From contig NZ_JASTWJ010000001.1 of the NCBI RefSeq assembly GCF_030499515.1, positions 930,001-994,000 on the forward strand: a stretch of DNA of 64,000 nt. Reading direction: 5' to 3'. This document shows positions 7,726 through 16,848 of the stretch, one piece after another (the first letter of the stretch is position 1; every line of letters starts with the position of its first letter). Under the pieces are notes generated by a model. That model did no database searches, was not told where the DNA came from, and saw nothing but the letters and a program-made list of their open reading frames with translations. The DNA is from Streptomyces sp. DT2A-34 (GTDB taxonomy: Bacteria; Actinomycetota; Actinomycetes; Streptomycetales; Streptomycetaceae). The position numbers and the translations under genes are program-made.

Positions 7726-8883
7726 ATGGTGGATTCGCTCGGTGTCGCCGTCATCGGGTTCGGCTGGATGGGCCGGGTGCACACCCAGGCGTACGCCCGC
7801 GTCCCGCACCACTATCCGCGGCTGGCCCTGCGTCCGCGGCTGGTGACGGTGGCCGAGGACGTGCCGGGCCGGGCCGAGGAGGCCGCCGCGCAGTTCGGGT
7901 TCGCCTCGACGACCCGTGACTGGCGCGAGGTGGCCGCCGACCCGCGCGTGCGGGCCGTGAGCATCACCGCCCCGAACTTTCTGCACCGCGAGATCGGCGT
8001 GGCGATGGCCGAGGCCGGCAAGCACGTCTGGATCGAGAAGCCGGTGGGCCTGACGGTCGCGGACGCCCGGGCGGTCGCCGACGCCGTCGCCAAGGCCGCA
8101 GTCCAGGGCGCGGTCGGCTTCAACTACCGCAACGCGCCCGCCGTCGAGGCCGCCCGCGAGCTCATCGCCTCCGGCGAGATCGGTACCGTCACGCACGTCC
8201 GGGTCCGCCTCTTCAGCGACTACGCGGCTCACCCCGAGGGTGCCCTGACCTGGCGCTACGAGAAGGAGCGCGGCGGCAGCGGCGTGCTGGGGGACCTCGC
8301 CTCGCACGGCGCGGACCTGGCCGGGTACCTGCTCGGTGACATCGCGTCGCTGACCGCCGACACAGCCGTGTTCATCCCGGAGCGGGCCCGCCCCACCGGC
8401 GCCACCGCCGGCCACACCCGCGCCACCGGCGGCGAACTCGGCCCGGTCGAGAACGAGGACTACGTCAACTGCCTGCTGCGCTTCGCCTCCGGTGCGCGCG
8501 GCGTCCTGGAGGCCTGCCGGGTCTCGGTCGGCGAGCAGAACAACTACGGCTTCGAGGTGCACGGCACCAAGGGCGCGGTCTTCTGGGACTTCCGCCGGAT
8601 GAACGAGCTGGGCGTCAGCCGCGGCACGACCTACCAGGACCAGCCGGTCAGCACGGTGTACGTCGGCCCGGGCGACGGCGAGTTCGGCGCCTTCCAGCCG
8701 GGCGCGGCGAACGCCATGGGCTACGACGACCTGAAGGTCATCGAGGCGTACCGCTTCCTGCGCTCGGTCGCCGAGGGCACACCGCACGGGGCCACCCTGT
8801 CCGACGCCGTGCGCAGTGCCGCCGTACTGGACGCGATGGTGCGGTCGGCGCGGAGCGGCGCCTGGGTGGATGTGGACGCGTAG
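7726..8883 (+). CDS. Gfo/Idh/MocA-family oxidoreductase
   Basis: 385 residues: an N-terminal Rossmann fold with VAVIGFGWMGRVH (about 6-18), the family signature EKPVGLT (about 104-110), and a C-terminal alpha/beta substrate domain. It would oxidise or reduce a sugar, cyclitol or derivative with NAD(P). ATG 7726 was chosen because the Rossmann fold begins there; an upstream in-frame extension overlaps the regulator and has no homology. It stands alone under the LacI regulator. The substrate cannot be read from sequence. Confidence 0.88.
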   Translation: MVDSLGVAVIGFGWMGRVHTQAYARVPHHYPRLALRPRLVTVAEDVPGRAEEAAAQFGFASTTRDWREVAADPRVRAVSITAPNFLHREIGVAMAEAGKHVWIEKPVGLTVADARAVADAVAKAAVQGAVGFNYRNAPAVEAARELIASGEIGTVTHVRVRLFSDYAAHPEGALTWRYEKERGGSGVLGDLASHGADLAGYLLGDIASLTADTAVFIPERARPTGATAGHTRATGGELGPVENEDYVNCLLRFASGARGVLEACRVSVGEQNNYGFEVHGTKGAVFWDFRRMNELGVSRGTTYQDQPVSTVYVGPGDGEFGAFQPGAANAMGYDDLKVIEAYRFLRSVAEGTPHGATLSDAVRSAAVLDAMVRSARSGAWVDVDA

Positions 8884-8892
8884 CCGGGACGG

Positions 8893-9516
8893 TCAGCGGC
8901 CGGCGCGGGGGCGGGCGCGTCGGCCGAGGGCGACCTTGACCGGGATGAGGACGAGCCACCACCACGCGGCGCCGGCCCCGGCCACCAGGGTCAGCGGGAG
9001 GGTGAGGAGGAAGACGACCACCGTCGCGGCGAGGTCGAGGGCGTAGAGCCGGAAGCCTCCCGCGGGCGTGAAGTCGCCACGCAGCCACGGGCGCCCGGCG
9101 AGGACGGCGACCAGGGCGAGGTGGGCTGCGCCGAGGGCCGCGACCGCCGCGGCGTAGATCGCGACCGAGGCGGCTTCCTTGCCGTACTCGGCGACCAGCC
9201 TGGTGGGGAAGGGCAGCAGGGCCGCGAGGCCCAGCCCGAGCAGGGACAGCGCCATGACCTGTCCGTCGATCTCCCGGACGGAGCGGAAGATCCTTCGGTG
9301 GTCGCGCCAGAAGCTGCCCAGCACCGCCACGCTGAGCGCGTAGGCGCCGACGTCGGGGAGCAGTTCGCGCAGAGCCTCGTGGAACTCCTGGGGGTCCAGT
9401 CCCCGCGGCACGTAGAGATCCAGGACGAGCAGGGTGATGGCGATGGCGAACACGCCGTCGGCGAGCGCCACCAACCGCTCGGGCCCGCCGTCCGGGTTCG
9501 ATTTCCACATGCGCAC
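8893..9516 (-). CDS. TMEM175/DUF1211-type membrane channel protein
   Basis: 207 residues with about six hydrophobic segments. The first carries ALADGVFAIAITLLVLDL (about 16-33), a close variant of the FSDGVFAIAITLL filter helix of prokaryotic TMEM175 potassium channels. One such motif per chain fits the bacterial form, which assembles as a tetramer. The start is GTG 9516 or ATG 9510. It converges on the oxidoreductase gene with about a 10-bp gap and has no obvious operon partner. Confidence 0.8.
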   Translation of the reverse strand: MRMWKSNPDGGPERLVALADGVFAIAITLLVLDLYVPRGLDPQEFHEALRELLPDVGAYALSVAVLGSFWRDHRRIFRSVREIDGQVMALSLLGLGLAALLPFPTRLVAEYGKEAASVAIYAAAVAALGAAHLALVAVLAGRPWLRGDFTPAGGFRLYALDLAATVVVFLLTLPLTLVAGAGAAWWWLVLIPVKVALGRRARPRAGR

Positions 9517-9576
9517 GACGGTAGGGAGCCGGGACCTGCCGGGCGGGGATACACGCCAGGGCGGGGGCCCCGGCCG

Positions 9577-10605
9577 TCACCGGATGGGCGTGGGCATGTT
9601 GTACGGCGTCACCACCTGGATCGCCGACGGCAGCGTGGGCCCGGCGGGCGGCAGCGCGCCGTGGGCCCGCATCACGATGTGGCAGGCCTCGCGCATGTCC
9701 TGGCGCAGGTCGTGGTGGAGCACGGCGGACAGGCGGTGTTCGCGCAGCAGGCGGGTGTTGTCGTGGTCGAGGTCGTGCGCGACGAACACCGCGCACTCCC
9801 GGCCGAGGTCCTCGAACGCCCGCAGGGTGGCGATGTTGCCGCCGCCGATCGAGTAGACCGCGCGGATCTCCGGGTCGCGTTCCAGCGCGGCCCTGACCAG
9901 GTCGTACTGGGTGGCGTCCAGACCCTGCCCCTCGGCGATCTCGACCAGCGTACGGTCGGGATGACGGGCGCGCATGGCGCTGCGGAAGCCCATCTCGCGC
10001 TCCTCCTCGTTGCGGAAGAAACCGCTGCTGAGGCTGGTCAGCACATTGCCGGGCCGCTCCCCCAGCCACTGCCCCATCAGGTACGCGGCGGTGGCGCCGG
10101 CGGCCCGGTTGTCGATGCCGACATACGCGAGGCGGGCCGTGGAGGGCAGGTCGGTCACCAGGGTCACCACCGGGATGCCCGCCTCCACGAGCCGGGTGAC
10201 GGCGGCGGTGACCTCGGGGACGTCCGGGGCCTTGAGGATCACGCCCTGCGAGCCGCGCCGGGCGATGCGGTCCAGCGTCCGGCTCAGCTCCGGCACCGGC
10301 CCCGTCTCACGGAAGTGGAAGCGTGAGCGCACGACGGCCGGGTGCAGGGACGGCAGCTCCGCCTCCAGGGCGGCGCGTACGGCGGTGGTGAACCGCTCGG
10401 GCGCCTGCACCACCATGTCGATCATGAAGGTGCGGCCCAGCAGCCGGACCTGGGTGCGCTGCCGGTCCAGGTCGGCTATCGCCTGCTGGACCTCGCGCGC
10501 GGTGCTCTCGCGCACCCCTCCCCGGCCGTTCAGGACCCGGTCGACGGTGGCCTCGCTCAGGCCCGCCTGACGTGCGATCTCCCGGATCGGGAAGGGGTGG
10601 CCCAT
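9577..10605 (-). CDS. LacI-family regulator of the PhyH-SDR-Gfo operon
   Basis: 342 residues: an N-terminal HTH (IREIARQAGLSEATVDRVLN, about 6-25) followed by a sugar-binding-protein-like sensor domain. ATG 10605 is preceded by AAGGAG at 7-bp spacing, so longer in-frame versions are unlikely. It diverges from the PhyH gene at 10713 over a 107-bp gap that holds a perfect palindrome. It probably controls 10713-14844 in response to a sugar or cyclitol. Confidence 0.85.
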   Translation of the reverse strand: MGHPFPIREIARQAGLSEATVDRVLNGRGGVRESTAREVQQAIADLDRQRTQVRLLGRTFMIDMVVQAPERFTTAVRAALEAELPSLHPAVVRSRFHFRETGPVPELSRTLDRIARRGSQGVILKAPDVPEVTAAVTRLVEAGIPVVTLVTDLPSTARLAYVGIDNRAAGATAAYLMGQWLGERPGNVLTSLSSGFFRNEEEREMGFRSAMRARHPDRTLVEIAEGQGLDATQYDLVRAALERDPEIRAVYSIGGGNIATLRAFEDLGRECAVFVAHDLDHDNTRLLREHRLSAVLHHDLRQDMREACHIVMRAHGALPPAGPTLPSAIQVVTPYNMPTPIR

Positions 10606-10658
10606 GCGACGGCTCCTTGAGGGGTTTTTGATGGGCGGCTGCTGGTTGTTCGAGGGGA

Positions 10659-10670
10659 TTGTCATGACAA
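10659..10670. promoter_or_regulatory. perfect palindrome in the LacI/PhyH divergent region
   Basis: TTGTCATGACAA is a perfect 12-bp palindrome midway between the two divergent starts, with a partial repeat (AATGACAG) just downstream. Its position makes it a likely operator for the adjacent LacI regulator, although its centre (AT) differs from the usual CG. Confidence 0.55.
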
Positions 10671-10712
10671 GAATGACAGCGCTGAGTCGCCCCTGTCACC
10701 GAGAGGACGCCG

Positions 10713-11879
10713 ATGTCCTTCACCTCCGTACACCGCCGTGCCTGGCTGTCCGAGCGGGACTGCGACCTCGACGCCTTCCGCGCTCTCGTCGAGCGGACGA
10801 CCGACCTCGCCGACTACCCGTACGCCGCCTCCGTGGAGCGGAACGTCCTGCGCTACGACAGTGAGCGGCTGCGTCGGGCCGAGGACGTCCGGGAGGTCCA
10901 GGCGGAGCTGGTCCGCGCCCTCACCGACGGCCCCGGCATCGTGGTCTTCCAGGGCGCCTTCCCGGACCCCGGTGTCGTCGACCGGCTCACCGAGGTCTTC
11001 GAGGCCCTGATCGCCGAGCAGCGCGCGTCCGGCGCCGACGCGGGTGACCACTTCGCCAAGCCCGGCGCGAACGACCGGGTGTGGAACGCGCTGGAGAAGG
11101 CGGCGCTGTACGACGCCGAGGCGTTCGCCGACTACTACGCCAACGACATCCTGGCGCTGGTCTCCACCGCCTGGCTCGGCCCCGGCTACCAGGTGACCTC
11201 ACAGGTCAACGTGGTCAACCCGGGCGGCGCGGCCCAGACCGTGCACCGCGACTACCACCTGGGGTTCCTGTCGAACGCCGTGGCGGCCGCGTACCCGGCC
11301 CACGTGCACCGCCTCTCCCCCGTGCTCACCCTCCAGGGCGCCGTCGCGCACTGCGACATGCCGGTCGAGTCCGGGCCGACGATGTACCTGCCGTACTCGC
11401 AGACATACGAGCCGGGCTACCTTGCGTGGCGACTCCCGGACTTCCAGGCCCACTTCGAGGCACACCATGTCCAGCTCCCGCTTGCCAAGGGCGACGCGGC
11501 CTTCTTCAATCCGGCGCTCTTCCACGCGGCCGGCACCAACCGGTCGGCGGGCATCCGGCGCATGGCGAACCTGCTCCAGGTGTCCTCCGCGTTCGGGCGG
11601 GCCATGGAGACGGTGGACCGCGAGGCCGTCGCCAACGCCGTGTACCCCGTGCTGCTCAAGCGGCAGAGCGAGGGCGCCGACGAGGCGTGGACGGCGAACG
11701 TGATCGCCGCGAGCGCCGAGGGCTACCCCTTCCCCACCAACCTCGACAGCGATCCGCCGGTGGCCGGGCTGGCCCCGCCCTCGCAGGCGGAGGTCGTACG
11801 GCGCGCGCTGCGCGAGGCATGGACCCCCAAGGCGCTGCGGGACGAGCTGCGGGCCGGCGCCGAGCGGCGCCAGAGCTGA
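10713..11879 (+). CDS. phytanoyl-CoA dioxygenase (PhyH)-family Fe(II)/2-oxoglutarate oxygenase
   Basis: 388 residues. The iron ligands of the family are visible: HxD in TVHRDYHLGF (about residue 173), then a distal histidine in ALFHAAGTNRS with the 2-oxoglutarate-binding Arg nearby. It should hydroxylate or oxidatively demethylate a small organic substrate. It heads a plus-strand operon with an SDR and two Gfo/Idh/MocA dehydrogenases, beside the inositol regulon. A cyclitol or cyclitol ether is an attractive but unproven substrate. Confidence 0.82.
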   Translation: MSFTSVHRRAWLSERDCDLDAFRALVERTTDLADYPYAASVERNVLRYDSERLRRAEDVREVQAELVRALTDGPGIVVFQGAFPDPGVVDRLTEVFEALIAEQRASGADAGDHFAKPGANDRVWNALEKAALYDAEAFADYYANDILALVSTAWLGPGYQVTSQVNVVNPGGAAQTVHRDYHLGFLSNAVAAAYPAHVHRLSPVLTLQGAVAHCDMPVESGPTMYLPYSQTYEPGYLAWRLPDFQAHFEAHHVQLPLAKGDAAFFNPALFHAAGTNRSAGIRRMANLLQVSSAFGRAMETVDREAVANAVYPVLLKRQSEGADEAWTANVIAASAEGYPFPTNLDSDPPVAGLAPPSQAEVVRRALREAWTPKALRDELRAGAERRQS

Positions 11880-11915
11880 CCAGAGCCGTCGAAAGCTGAA
11901 AGGACCCGGAAGGAC

Positions 11916-12692
11916 ATGAGACTTCTAGACGACAAGGTCGTCCTCGTCAACGGCGGCAGTCAGGGGGTCGGCGCGGCGATCGCGCGGGCGGCCGTCCGCG
12001 AGGGGGCGGTCGTGGCCGTCACGGGGCGGCGCGCCGAGCCCGGTGAGGCGCTGGTGGCCGAACTGGCCGCCGCCGGGGGCAAGGCCATGTTCGTACGGGC
12101 CGACCTCGCGGACGCCGACCAGGCAAAGGCCTCCGTCGCCGCGGTCGTCGACGCGTACGGCCGGATCGACTGCCTGGTCAACTCGGCGGGGTTGACCTCC
12201 CGGGGCACGCTGCTCGACACCACGCCCGAGCTGTTCGACCAGCACATCGCGATCAACCTCAAGGCGCCGTTCTTCGCCATGCAGGCCGCCGTCTCGGACA
12301 TGGTCGCGCGCAAGGCCCCCGGCACGATCGTCAACATCATCACGTCCTCGGCGCACGGCGGGCAGCCGTTCCTCGCGCCGTACGTCGCCGCGAAGGCCGG
12401 CCTGATCGGGCTGACCCGCAACGCCGCGCACGCGCACCGCTGGGACCGGGTCCGGATCAACGGCCTGAACATCGGGTGGACGGCGACCGAGGGCGAGGAC
12501 GCGACGCAGAAGACCTTCCACGGAGCCGCGGACGACTGGCGCGAGCAGGCCGCCGCGAAGCTGCCGATGGGCAAGCTGGGCCAGCCGGACGAAATCGCCG
12601 ACTTCGTGGTCTTCCTGCTGTCGGACCGGTCCGGGGTGGTCACCGGTTCGGTGATCGACTGGGACCAGAACGTACTTGGAGGACTCGACTAA
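11916..12692 (+). CDS. SDR-family oxidoreductase
   Basis: 258 residues, a classical short-chain dehydrogenase: nucleotide motif NGGSQGVGAAIA (about 12-23), VNSAG, and catalytic Ser plus YVAAK (about residue 154). It lies 36 bp after the PhyH gene with AAGGA upstream of ATG. It probably oxidises a hydroxyl on the same substrate series. The specific substrate is unknown. Confidence 0.88.
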   Translation: MRLLDDKVVLVNGGSQGVGAAIARAAVREGAVVAVTGRRAEPGEALVAELAAAGGKAMFVRADLADADQAKASVAAVVDAYGRIDCLVNSAGLTSRGTLLDTTPELFDQHIAINLKAPFFAMQAAVSDMVARKAPGTIVNIITSSAHGGQPFLAPYVAAKAGLIGLTRNAAHAHRWDRVRINGLNIGWTATEGEDATQKTFHGAADDWREQAAAKLPMGKLGQPDEIADFVVFLLSDRSGVVTGSVIDWDQNVLGGLD

Positions 12693-12724
12693 GGATTTGC
12701 CACGCTTCGTCGGCCGTCGTCTGC

Positions 12725-12797
12725 GGCAGCGTCGTGGCTCGTCGCGCCCACGCGGCGGAGCCGCAAATTGATGCAGCCCCGCGCCCCTAGGGGCGCA
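12725..12797. repeat. dispersed Streptomyces intergenic repeat, copy 1
   Basis: The SDR-to-iolG gap (12693-12826) holds two hairpins: GCGGC-GGA-GCCGC (12752-12764) and the perfect palindrome GCGCCCCTAGGGGCGC (12781-12796). The stretch closely matches the reverse complement of 51889-51966 and partly matches 53419-53480. It could act as a transcript-processing or termination element inside the operon. Confidence 0.7.
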
Positions 12798-12826
12798 GCA
12801 CTACCCCACCTCAAGGAGCAACACTC

Positions 12827-13831
12827 ATGCGAATCGGCATCCTCGGCCTCGGCCGCATCGGCGCCTTCCACGCCGAGACCCTCTCCGGACTCGACGCGGT
12901 CGACTCCCTCGTCGTCACCGACCCGTTCGCGGACGCCGCCAAGGCCGCCGCGGAGCGGTTCGGCGCCGAGGTCGTGGACTCGCCGGAGGCCCTGCTGGCG
13001 GCCGGCGTGGACGGCATCGTCGTCGCCGCCGCGACCGACGCCCACCCGGCGCTGATCCTGGCCGGGGTCGAGGCCGGCATCCCGGTCTTCTGCGAGAAGC
13101 CCGTCGCCAAGACCATGAGCGAGGGCGTCGAGGTACTGAAGGCCGTCCAGGGCAAGGGCGTGCCGATCCAGATCGGCTACAACCGCCGCTTCGACACCGG
13201 TTTCGTGGCCGCCCGCGCCGCCGTGCAGAGCGGCGAGCTCGGCAAGCTGCACACGGTCCGCTCGACCACGCTTGACCCGGCGCCGCCGCCGGCCGCGTAC
13301 ATCGCCGCCTCCGGTGGCATCTTCCGGGACTGCTCGGTGCACGACTTCGACATCATCCGCTGGGTGACCGGCCGCGAGGTGACCGAGGTGTACGCCGTCG
13401 GCGGCAACAAGGGCGCCGACTACATCAAGGAAGCGGGCGACGCCGACACCACCGGCGCGATCCTCACCCTGGACGACGGCACCATCGCGGTGGTCTCCAA
13501 CTCCCGCCACAACGCCCGGGGTTACGACGTCCGCATGGAGATCCACGGCTTTACGGACTCCATCGCCGTCGGCCTGGAGGACAAGCTCCCGCTGCGCTCG
13601 GTCGAGCCCGGCGTGACCTTCCCGGCGGGCACCCCGCACGACTTCTTCATGGACCGCTTCACCGCGGCCTACCGCGCCGAACTCACCGCGTTCACCGAGG
13701 TCGTGGCGGGCACCCGGCACTCGCCGTGCACGATCGAGGACGCCCTGGAGGCCGGCTGGATCGCGGACGCGTGCACACTGTCGCTGCATGAGCACCGTCC
13801 GGTGACGATCGAGGAGGTACGGCAGGGATGA
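12827..13831 (+). CDS. iolG: inositol 2-dehydrogenase-like Gfo/Idh/MocA protein
   Basis: 334 residues: Rossmann start RIGILGLGRIGAFHA, signature EKPVAKTMSE (about 92-101), catalytic-type RDCSVHDFDIIRW with the Asp/His pair of inositol dehydrogenases (about 172-182). This is the best candidate in the window for myo-inositol to 2-keto-myo-inositol oxidation. It follows a repeat-filled gap, with AAGGAG upstream of ATG, and overlaps the next gene by ATGA. The exact isomer used (myo, scyllo, chiro) is unknown. Confidence 0.85.
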   Translation: MRIGILGLGRIGAFHAETLSGLDAVDSLVVTDPFADAAKAAAERFGAEVVDSPEALLAAGVDGIVVAAATDAHPALILAGVEAGIPVFCEKPVAKTMSEGVEVLKAVQGKGVPIQIGYNRRFDTGFVAARAAVQSGELGKLHTVRSTTLDPAPPPAAYIAASGGIFRDCSVHDFDIIRWVTGREVTEVYAVGGNKGADYIKEAGDADTTGAILTLDDGTIAVVSNSRHNARGYDVRMEIHGFTDSIAVGLEDKLPLRSVEPGVTFPAGTPHDFFMDRFTAAYRAELTAFTEVVAGTRHSPCTIEDALEAGWIADACTLSLHEHRPVTIEEVRQG

Positions 13832-14844
13832 ACGACTCGGGCCGGGAACCACTGCGCATCGGGGTACTGGGCGCGGCACGCATCACCGAACTCTCCCTCG
13901 TCGGCCCGGCCCGCACGACCGGCCACCGCCTCGTCGCGGTGGCCGCGCGCGACCGGTCCCGCGCCGAGGCGTTCGCCGACGAGCACGACGTGGAGCGGGT
14001 GGTGGACTCCTACGCCGACCTGCTCGCCGACCCCGAGGTGGAGGTCGTCTACAACCCGCTCGCCAACGGTCTGCACGGGCCGTGGAACCTCGCCGCGCTC
14101 GCGGCCGGCAAGCACGTCCTGACGGAGAAGCCGTCGGCGAGCAACGCCGAGGAGGCGGCTGAGGTGCGGGAGGCGGCGGCGAAGGCCGGGACGGTCTTCA
14201 TGGAGGCGTTCCACTACCTCTTCCACCCGGTGACCCGGCGCCTGCACGAGATCCTGGAGAGCGGCGAACTGGGCGAGTTGCAGCGGGTGGAGACGCTGGT
14301 CGCCATTCCGGCGCCCGGCGACACCGACCCGCGCTGGTCACTGCCCCTCGCGGGCGGCGCCGTGATGGACCTCGGCTGCTACAGCCTGCACGCGGTGCGG
14401 ATGCTCGCCCCCTGGGCGGGCGGTGCGCCGCGCCTCGTCTCCGCGCGGGGCAGGGAGCGGGCGGGCGCGCCGGGCGTCGACGAGTGGCTGGACGCCGAGC
14501 TGGAGTTCCCCGGCGGGGCGAGCGCGTCCGCGCGCTGCCACATGGCGTACGGCGAGCTGGAGATGAGCTGCCGGATCGTCGGCTCGCGGGGCGAGGCGTT
14601 CGCGCCGAACTTCGTGCTGCCGCACCACGACGACCGGGTGGTGGTGCGTACGGCGGACGGCGAGCGGACGGAACGGCTCGGCACGCGCTCGTCGTACACC
14701 TACCAACTGGAGGCGCTCGCCGCCCACATACGCCGGGACGCCCCGCTTCCGCTGGACGCGGACGACGCGCTGGCGACGATGTCGCTGATCGACGAGTCCT
14801 ACCGGGCGGCGGGGTTCGAGCCGCGGCCGCGTACGGCGCTCTGA
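13828..14844 (+). CDS. Gfo/Idh/MocA-family oxidoreductase
   Basis: 338 residues with Rossmann motif IGVLGAARITEL (about 12-23), signature EKPSASNAEEA (about 99-109), and a C-terminal domain closer to the dimeric dihydrodiol/xylose dehydrogenase type (MEAFHYLFHP). It overlaps iolG by four bases and ends the operon at a strong terminator. It probably acts on a related sugar or cyclitol intermediate. Confidence 0.85.
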   Translation: MNDSGREPLRIGVLGAARITELSLVGPARTTGHRLVAVAARDRSRAEAFADEHDVERVVDSYADLLADPEVEVVYNPLANGLHGPWNLAALAAGKHVLTEKPSASNAEEAAEVREAAAKAGTVFMEAFHYLFHPVTRRLHEILESGELGELQRVETLVAIPAPGDTDPRWSLPLAGGAVMDLGCYSLHAVRMLAPWAGGAPRLVSARGRERAGAPGVDEWLDAELEFPGGASASARCHMAYGELEMSCRIVGSRGEAFAPNFVLPHHDDRVVVRTADGERTERLGTRSSYTYQLEALAAHIRRDAPLPLDADDALATMSLIDESYRAAGFEPRPRTAL

Positions 14845-14847
14845 AGG

Positions 14848-14892
14848 AAAACGGTCGGGCGCCGGGGAACTCCCCGGCGCCCGACCGTTTTT
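14848..14892. terminator. bidirectional intrinsic terminator
   Basis: A perfect 20-bp stem (14848-14867 with 14872-14891, 4-base loop AACT) has A-runs on one side and T-runs on the other. It lies between the convergent Gfo/Idh genes ending at 14844 and 14894 and should stop transcription from both sides. Confidence 0.92.
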
Positions 14893-14893
14893 G

Positions 14894-15919
14894 TCAGTCC
14901 TGGTACAGCGCGGGCCGCTCGACCAGGTCCACGGGGACCCGGCCGCCCTCCTCCAACGCCCGTACGCCCGCCTCGCACACCGCCGCCACGGCGTACCCGT
15001 CCCACGCGCTGGGCCCGGTGACCTCGCCGCGCCGGGTGGCGTCCACCCAGGCCTGGACCTCACGGTCGTAGGCGTCGGTGAACCGCTCGATGTAGTCCTG
15101 GGCGATGATGCCGCCCCAGCGGCCGGCGGCGTTGGTGACCAGGGCGTGACCGTCGCCGACACGGGCGGTGCCGCGTTCGCAGACGACCTCGGCCTGGACC
15201 TGGTAGCCGAAGCCGCAGTTGACGTAGATCTCGACGTCCACGATCGCCCCGCCGTCGGTCTCGAAGACGACGAACTGCGGGTCGCGGATGCCGTCCGGCG
15301 CGTTGTCGGAGGGGGTCGGCGCCAGCACGGTGACGGCCGTGATCTCGTGGCCGAGCAGCCAGCGGGTCACGTCCATCTCGTGGGTCACCGAGTCGTTGAT
15401 GAGCATCTCGGACGTCCAGCCGGGCGGGCTGGCGACATTGCGGTGCCGGTTGTGCAGCATCAGGGGGCGGCCCAGCTGCCCCGTCTCCAGCAGGGCCTTG
15501 AGCTTCATGTACTCGGCGTCGTAGCGCCGCATGAAGCCGACCTGGACCCGGCGTCGGCCCAGCTTCTGCTCGGCCTGAAGAACCCTCAGCGCGGAGGCCG
15601 CGTCCGGCGTGAGGGGCTTCTCGCACAGCACCGGCAGGTCGTGCTCGAAGGCCGTGAGGAGCGCCGCCTCGTGGGCGGGGCCCGGGGAGGCGACGATCAC
15701 CGCGTCGACGTCGGCCGCCGCCATCGCGGCGGCCGGGTCGGTGTGGGCGGTGCAGCCGTCGACGCGGTCCGCGACCGATTTGGCGCGTTCCGCGTCGACG
15801 TCCACGACGGCGGTCACCCGTGCCCCGCTGGTGACCTCCTGGATGCGGCGCACATGGTCGGCGCCCATCCTTCCGGTACCGATGACGGCGACTCCGAGCG
15901 TGTGCGGACGCTGAGTCAT
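14894..15919 (-). CDS. Gfo/Idh/MocA oxidoreductase, inositol dehydrogenase-like
   Basis: 341 residues: [17 protein letters not shown] (about 10-26), [11 protein letters not shown] (about 98-108), and a catalytic region [14 protein letters not shown] (about 177-190) matching the inositol dehydrogenase pattern. It is the last gene of the minus-strand arm of the inositol regulon, after the transporter and isomerase genes. With iolG at 12827 there are two plausible inositol dehydrogenases, perhaps for different stereoisomers. Confidence 0.85.
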   Translation of the reverse strand: MTQRPHTLGVAVIGTGRMGADHVRRIQEVTSGARVTAVVDVDAERAKSVADRVDGCTAHTDPAAAMAAADVDAVIVASPGPAHEAALLTAFEHDLPVLCEKPLTPDAASALRVLQAEQKLGRRRVQVGFMRRYDAEYMKLKALLETGQLGRPLMLHNRHRNVASPPGWTSEMLINDSVTHEMDVTRWLLGHEITAVTVLAPTPSDNAPDGIRDPQFVVFETDGGAIVDVEIYVNCGFGYQVQAEVVCERGTARVGDGHALVTNAAGRWGGIIAQDYIERFTDAYDREVQAWVDATRRGEVTGPSAWDGYAVAAVCEAGVRALEEGGRVPVDLVERPALYQD

Positions 15920-15944
15920 GGTGATCGGCCGTCCTTTCGGATCG

Positions 15945-16847
15945 TCAGGCGCCGCAGGACCTCAGGAACTTACGGGTACGCACCGCGATGGGCAGCGGCT
16001 TGTCCGGCTCGCACGGGTACATGTCCTGCTCGACGATCGCGAACAGGTCCACGTTCAGCTTCTGCGCGGCCTCCAGGACCGGCCCCAACTCCGGTACGCC
16101 CGCCGGGGGTTCGCACATCACACCGCGCTGGACCGCGGGGCCGAACGGGATCTCGTTCTTCACCACGTCCGCGAGGATCTCCGGGTCGACCTGCTTGAGG
16201 TGCAGATAGCCGATGCGCTCGCCGTAGGTCTCGATCAGCTTGACGCTGTCGCCACCGCAGTAGGCGTAGTGACCGGTGTCCAGGCAGAGGTTGACCAGGT
16301 CGGAGTCGGTCGAGTCGAGGAAGCGCTCGACGTGGGCCTCGGTGTCGATGTGGGTGTCGGCGTGCGGATGCACGACGATGTCGAGGCCGAACCTCTCCTT
16401 CACCTCGTGACCGAGCCGCTCCATGCCCTTGGTGAGGTGGGCCCACTGCTCGCCGGTGAGCTCCGGCGGCTCCAGGATCTCGGCGGTCTTGTCGTCCCGC
16501 CAGAACGACGGGATGACGACCAGGTGCTTGGCCCCCATGGCCTGGGTGAGCGAGGCGACCTCGCTGACGTGCTCCCAGGTGGACTCCCAGACGGAGGGCC
16601 CTCGGTGCAGGCCGGTGAAGATCGTGCCGGCCGACACCTTGAGGTTCCGCTTGTTCACCTCGTCGGTGAGGCGGGCCGGGTCGGTCGGGAGATAGCCGTA
16701 CGGGCCCAGTTCGATCCAGTCGTAGCCGGCCTCGGAGACCTCGTCGAGGAAGCGTTCCCAGGGCACCTGAACGGGGTCGTCGGGGAACCAGACGCCCCAG
16801 GAGTCGGGGGCCGAACCGACCCGGATACGGTCGAGCGCAGGGGACAT
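15945..16847 (-). CDS. sugar phosphate isomerase/epimerase-like TIM barrel (IolE/IolH type)
   Basis: 300 residues with the AP-endonuclease-2/xylose-isomerase-like barrel: start [14 protein letters not shown] (about 11-24), [14 protein letters not shown] with metal ligands (about 157-170), and [14 protein letters not shown] (about 185-198). No other iolE candidate is seen in the plus arm. This protein is therefore the best one for 2-keto-myo-inositol dehydration, although an IolH/IolI-type isomerase role is equally compatible. It lies one base after the ATPase stop. Confidence 0.8.
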   Translation of the reverse strand: MSPALDRIRVGSAPDSWGVWFPDDPVQVPWERFLDEVSEAGYDWIELGPYGYLPTDPARLTDEVNKRNLKVSAGTIFTGLHRGPSVWESTWEHVSEVASLTQAMGAKHLVVIPSFWRDDKTAEILEPPELTGEQWAHLTKGMERLGHEVKERFGLDIVVHPHADTHIDTEAHVERFLDSTDSDLVNLCLDTGHYAYCGGDSVKLIETYGERIGYLHLKQVDPEILADVVKNEIPFGPAVQRGVMCEPPAGVPELGPVLEAAQKLNVDLFAIVEQDMYPCEPDKPLPIAVRTRKFLRSCGA

Positions 16848-16848
16848 G

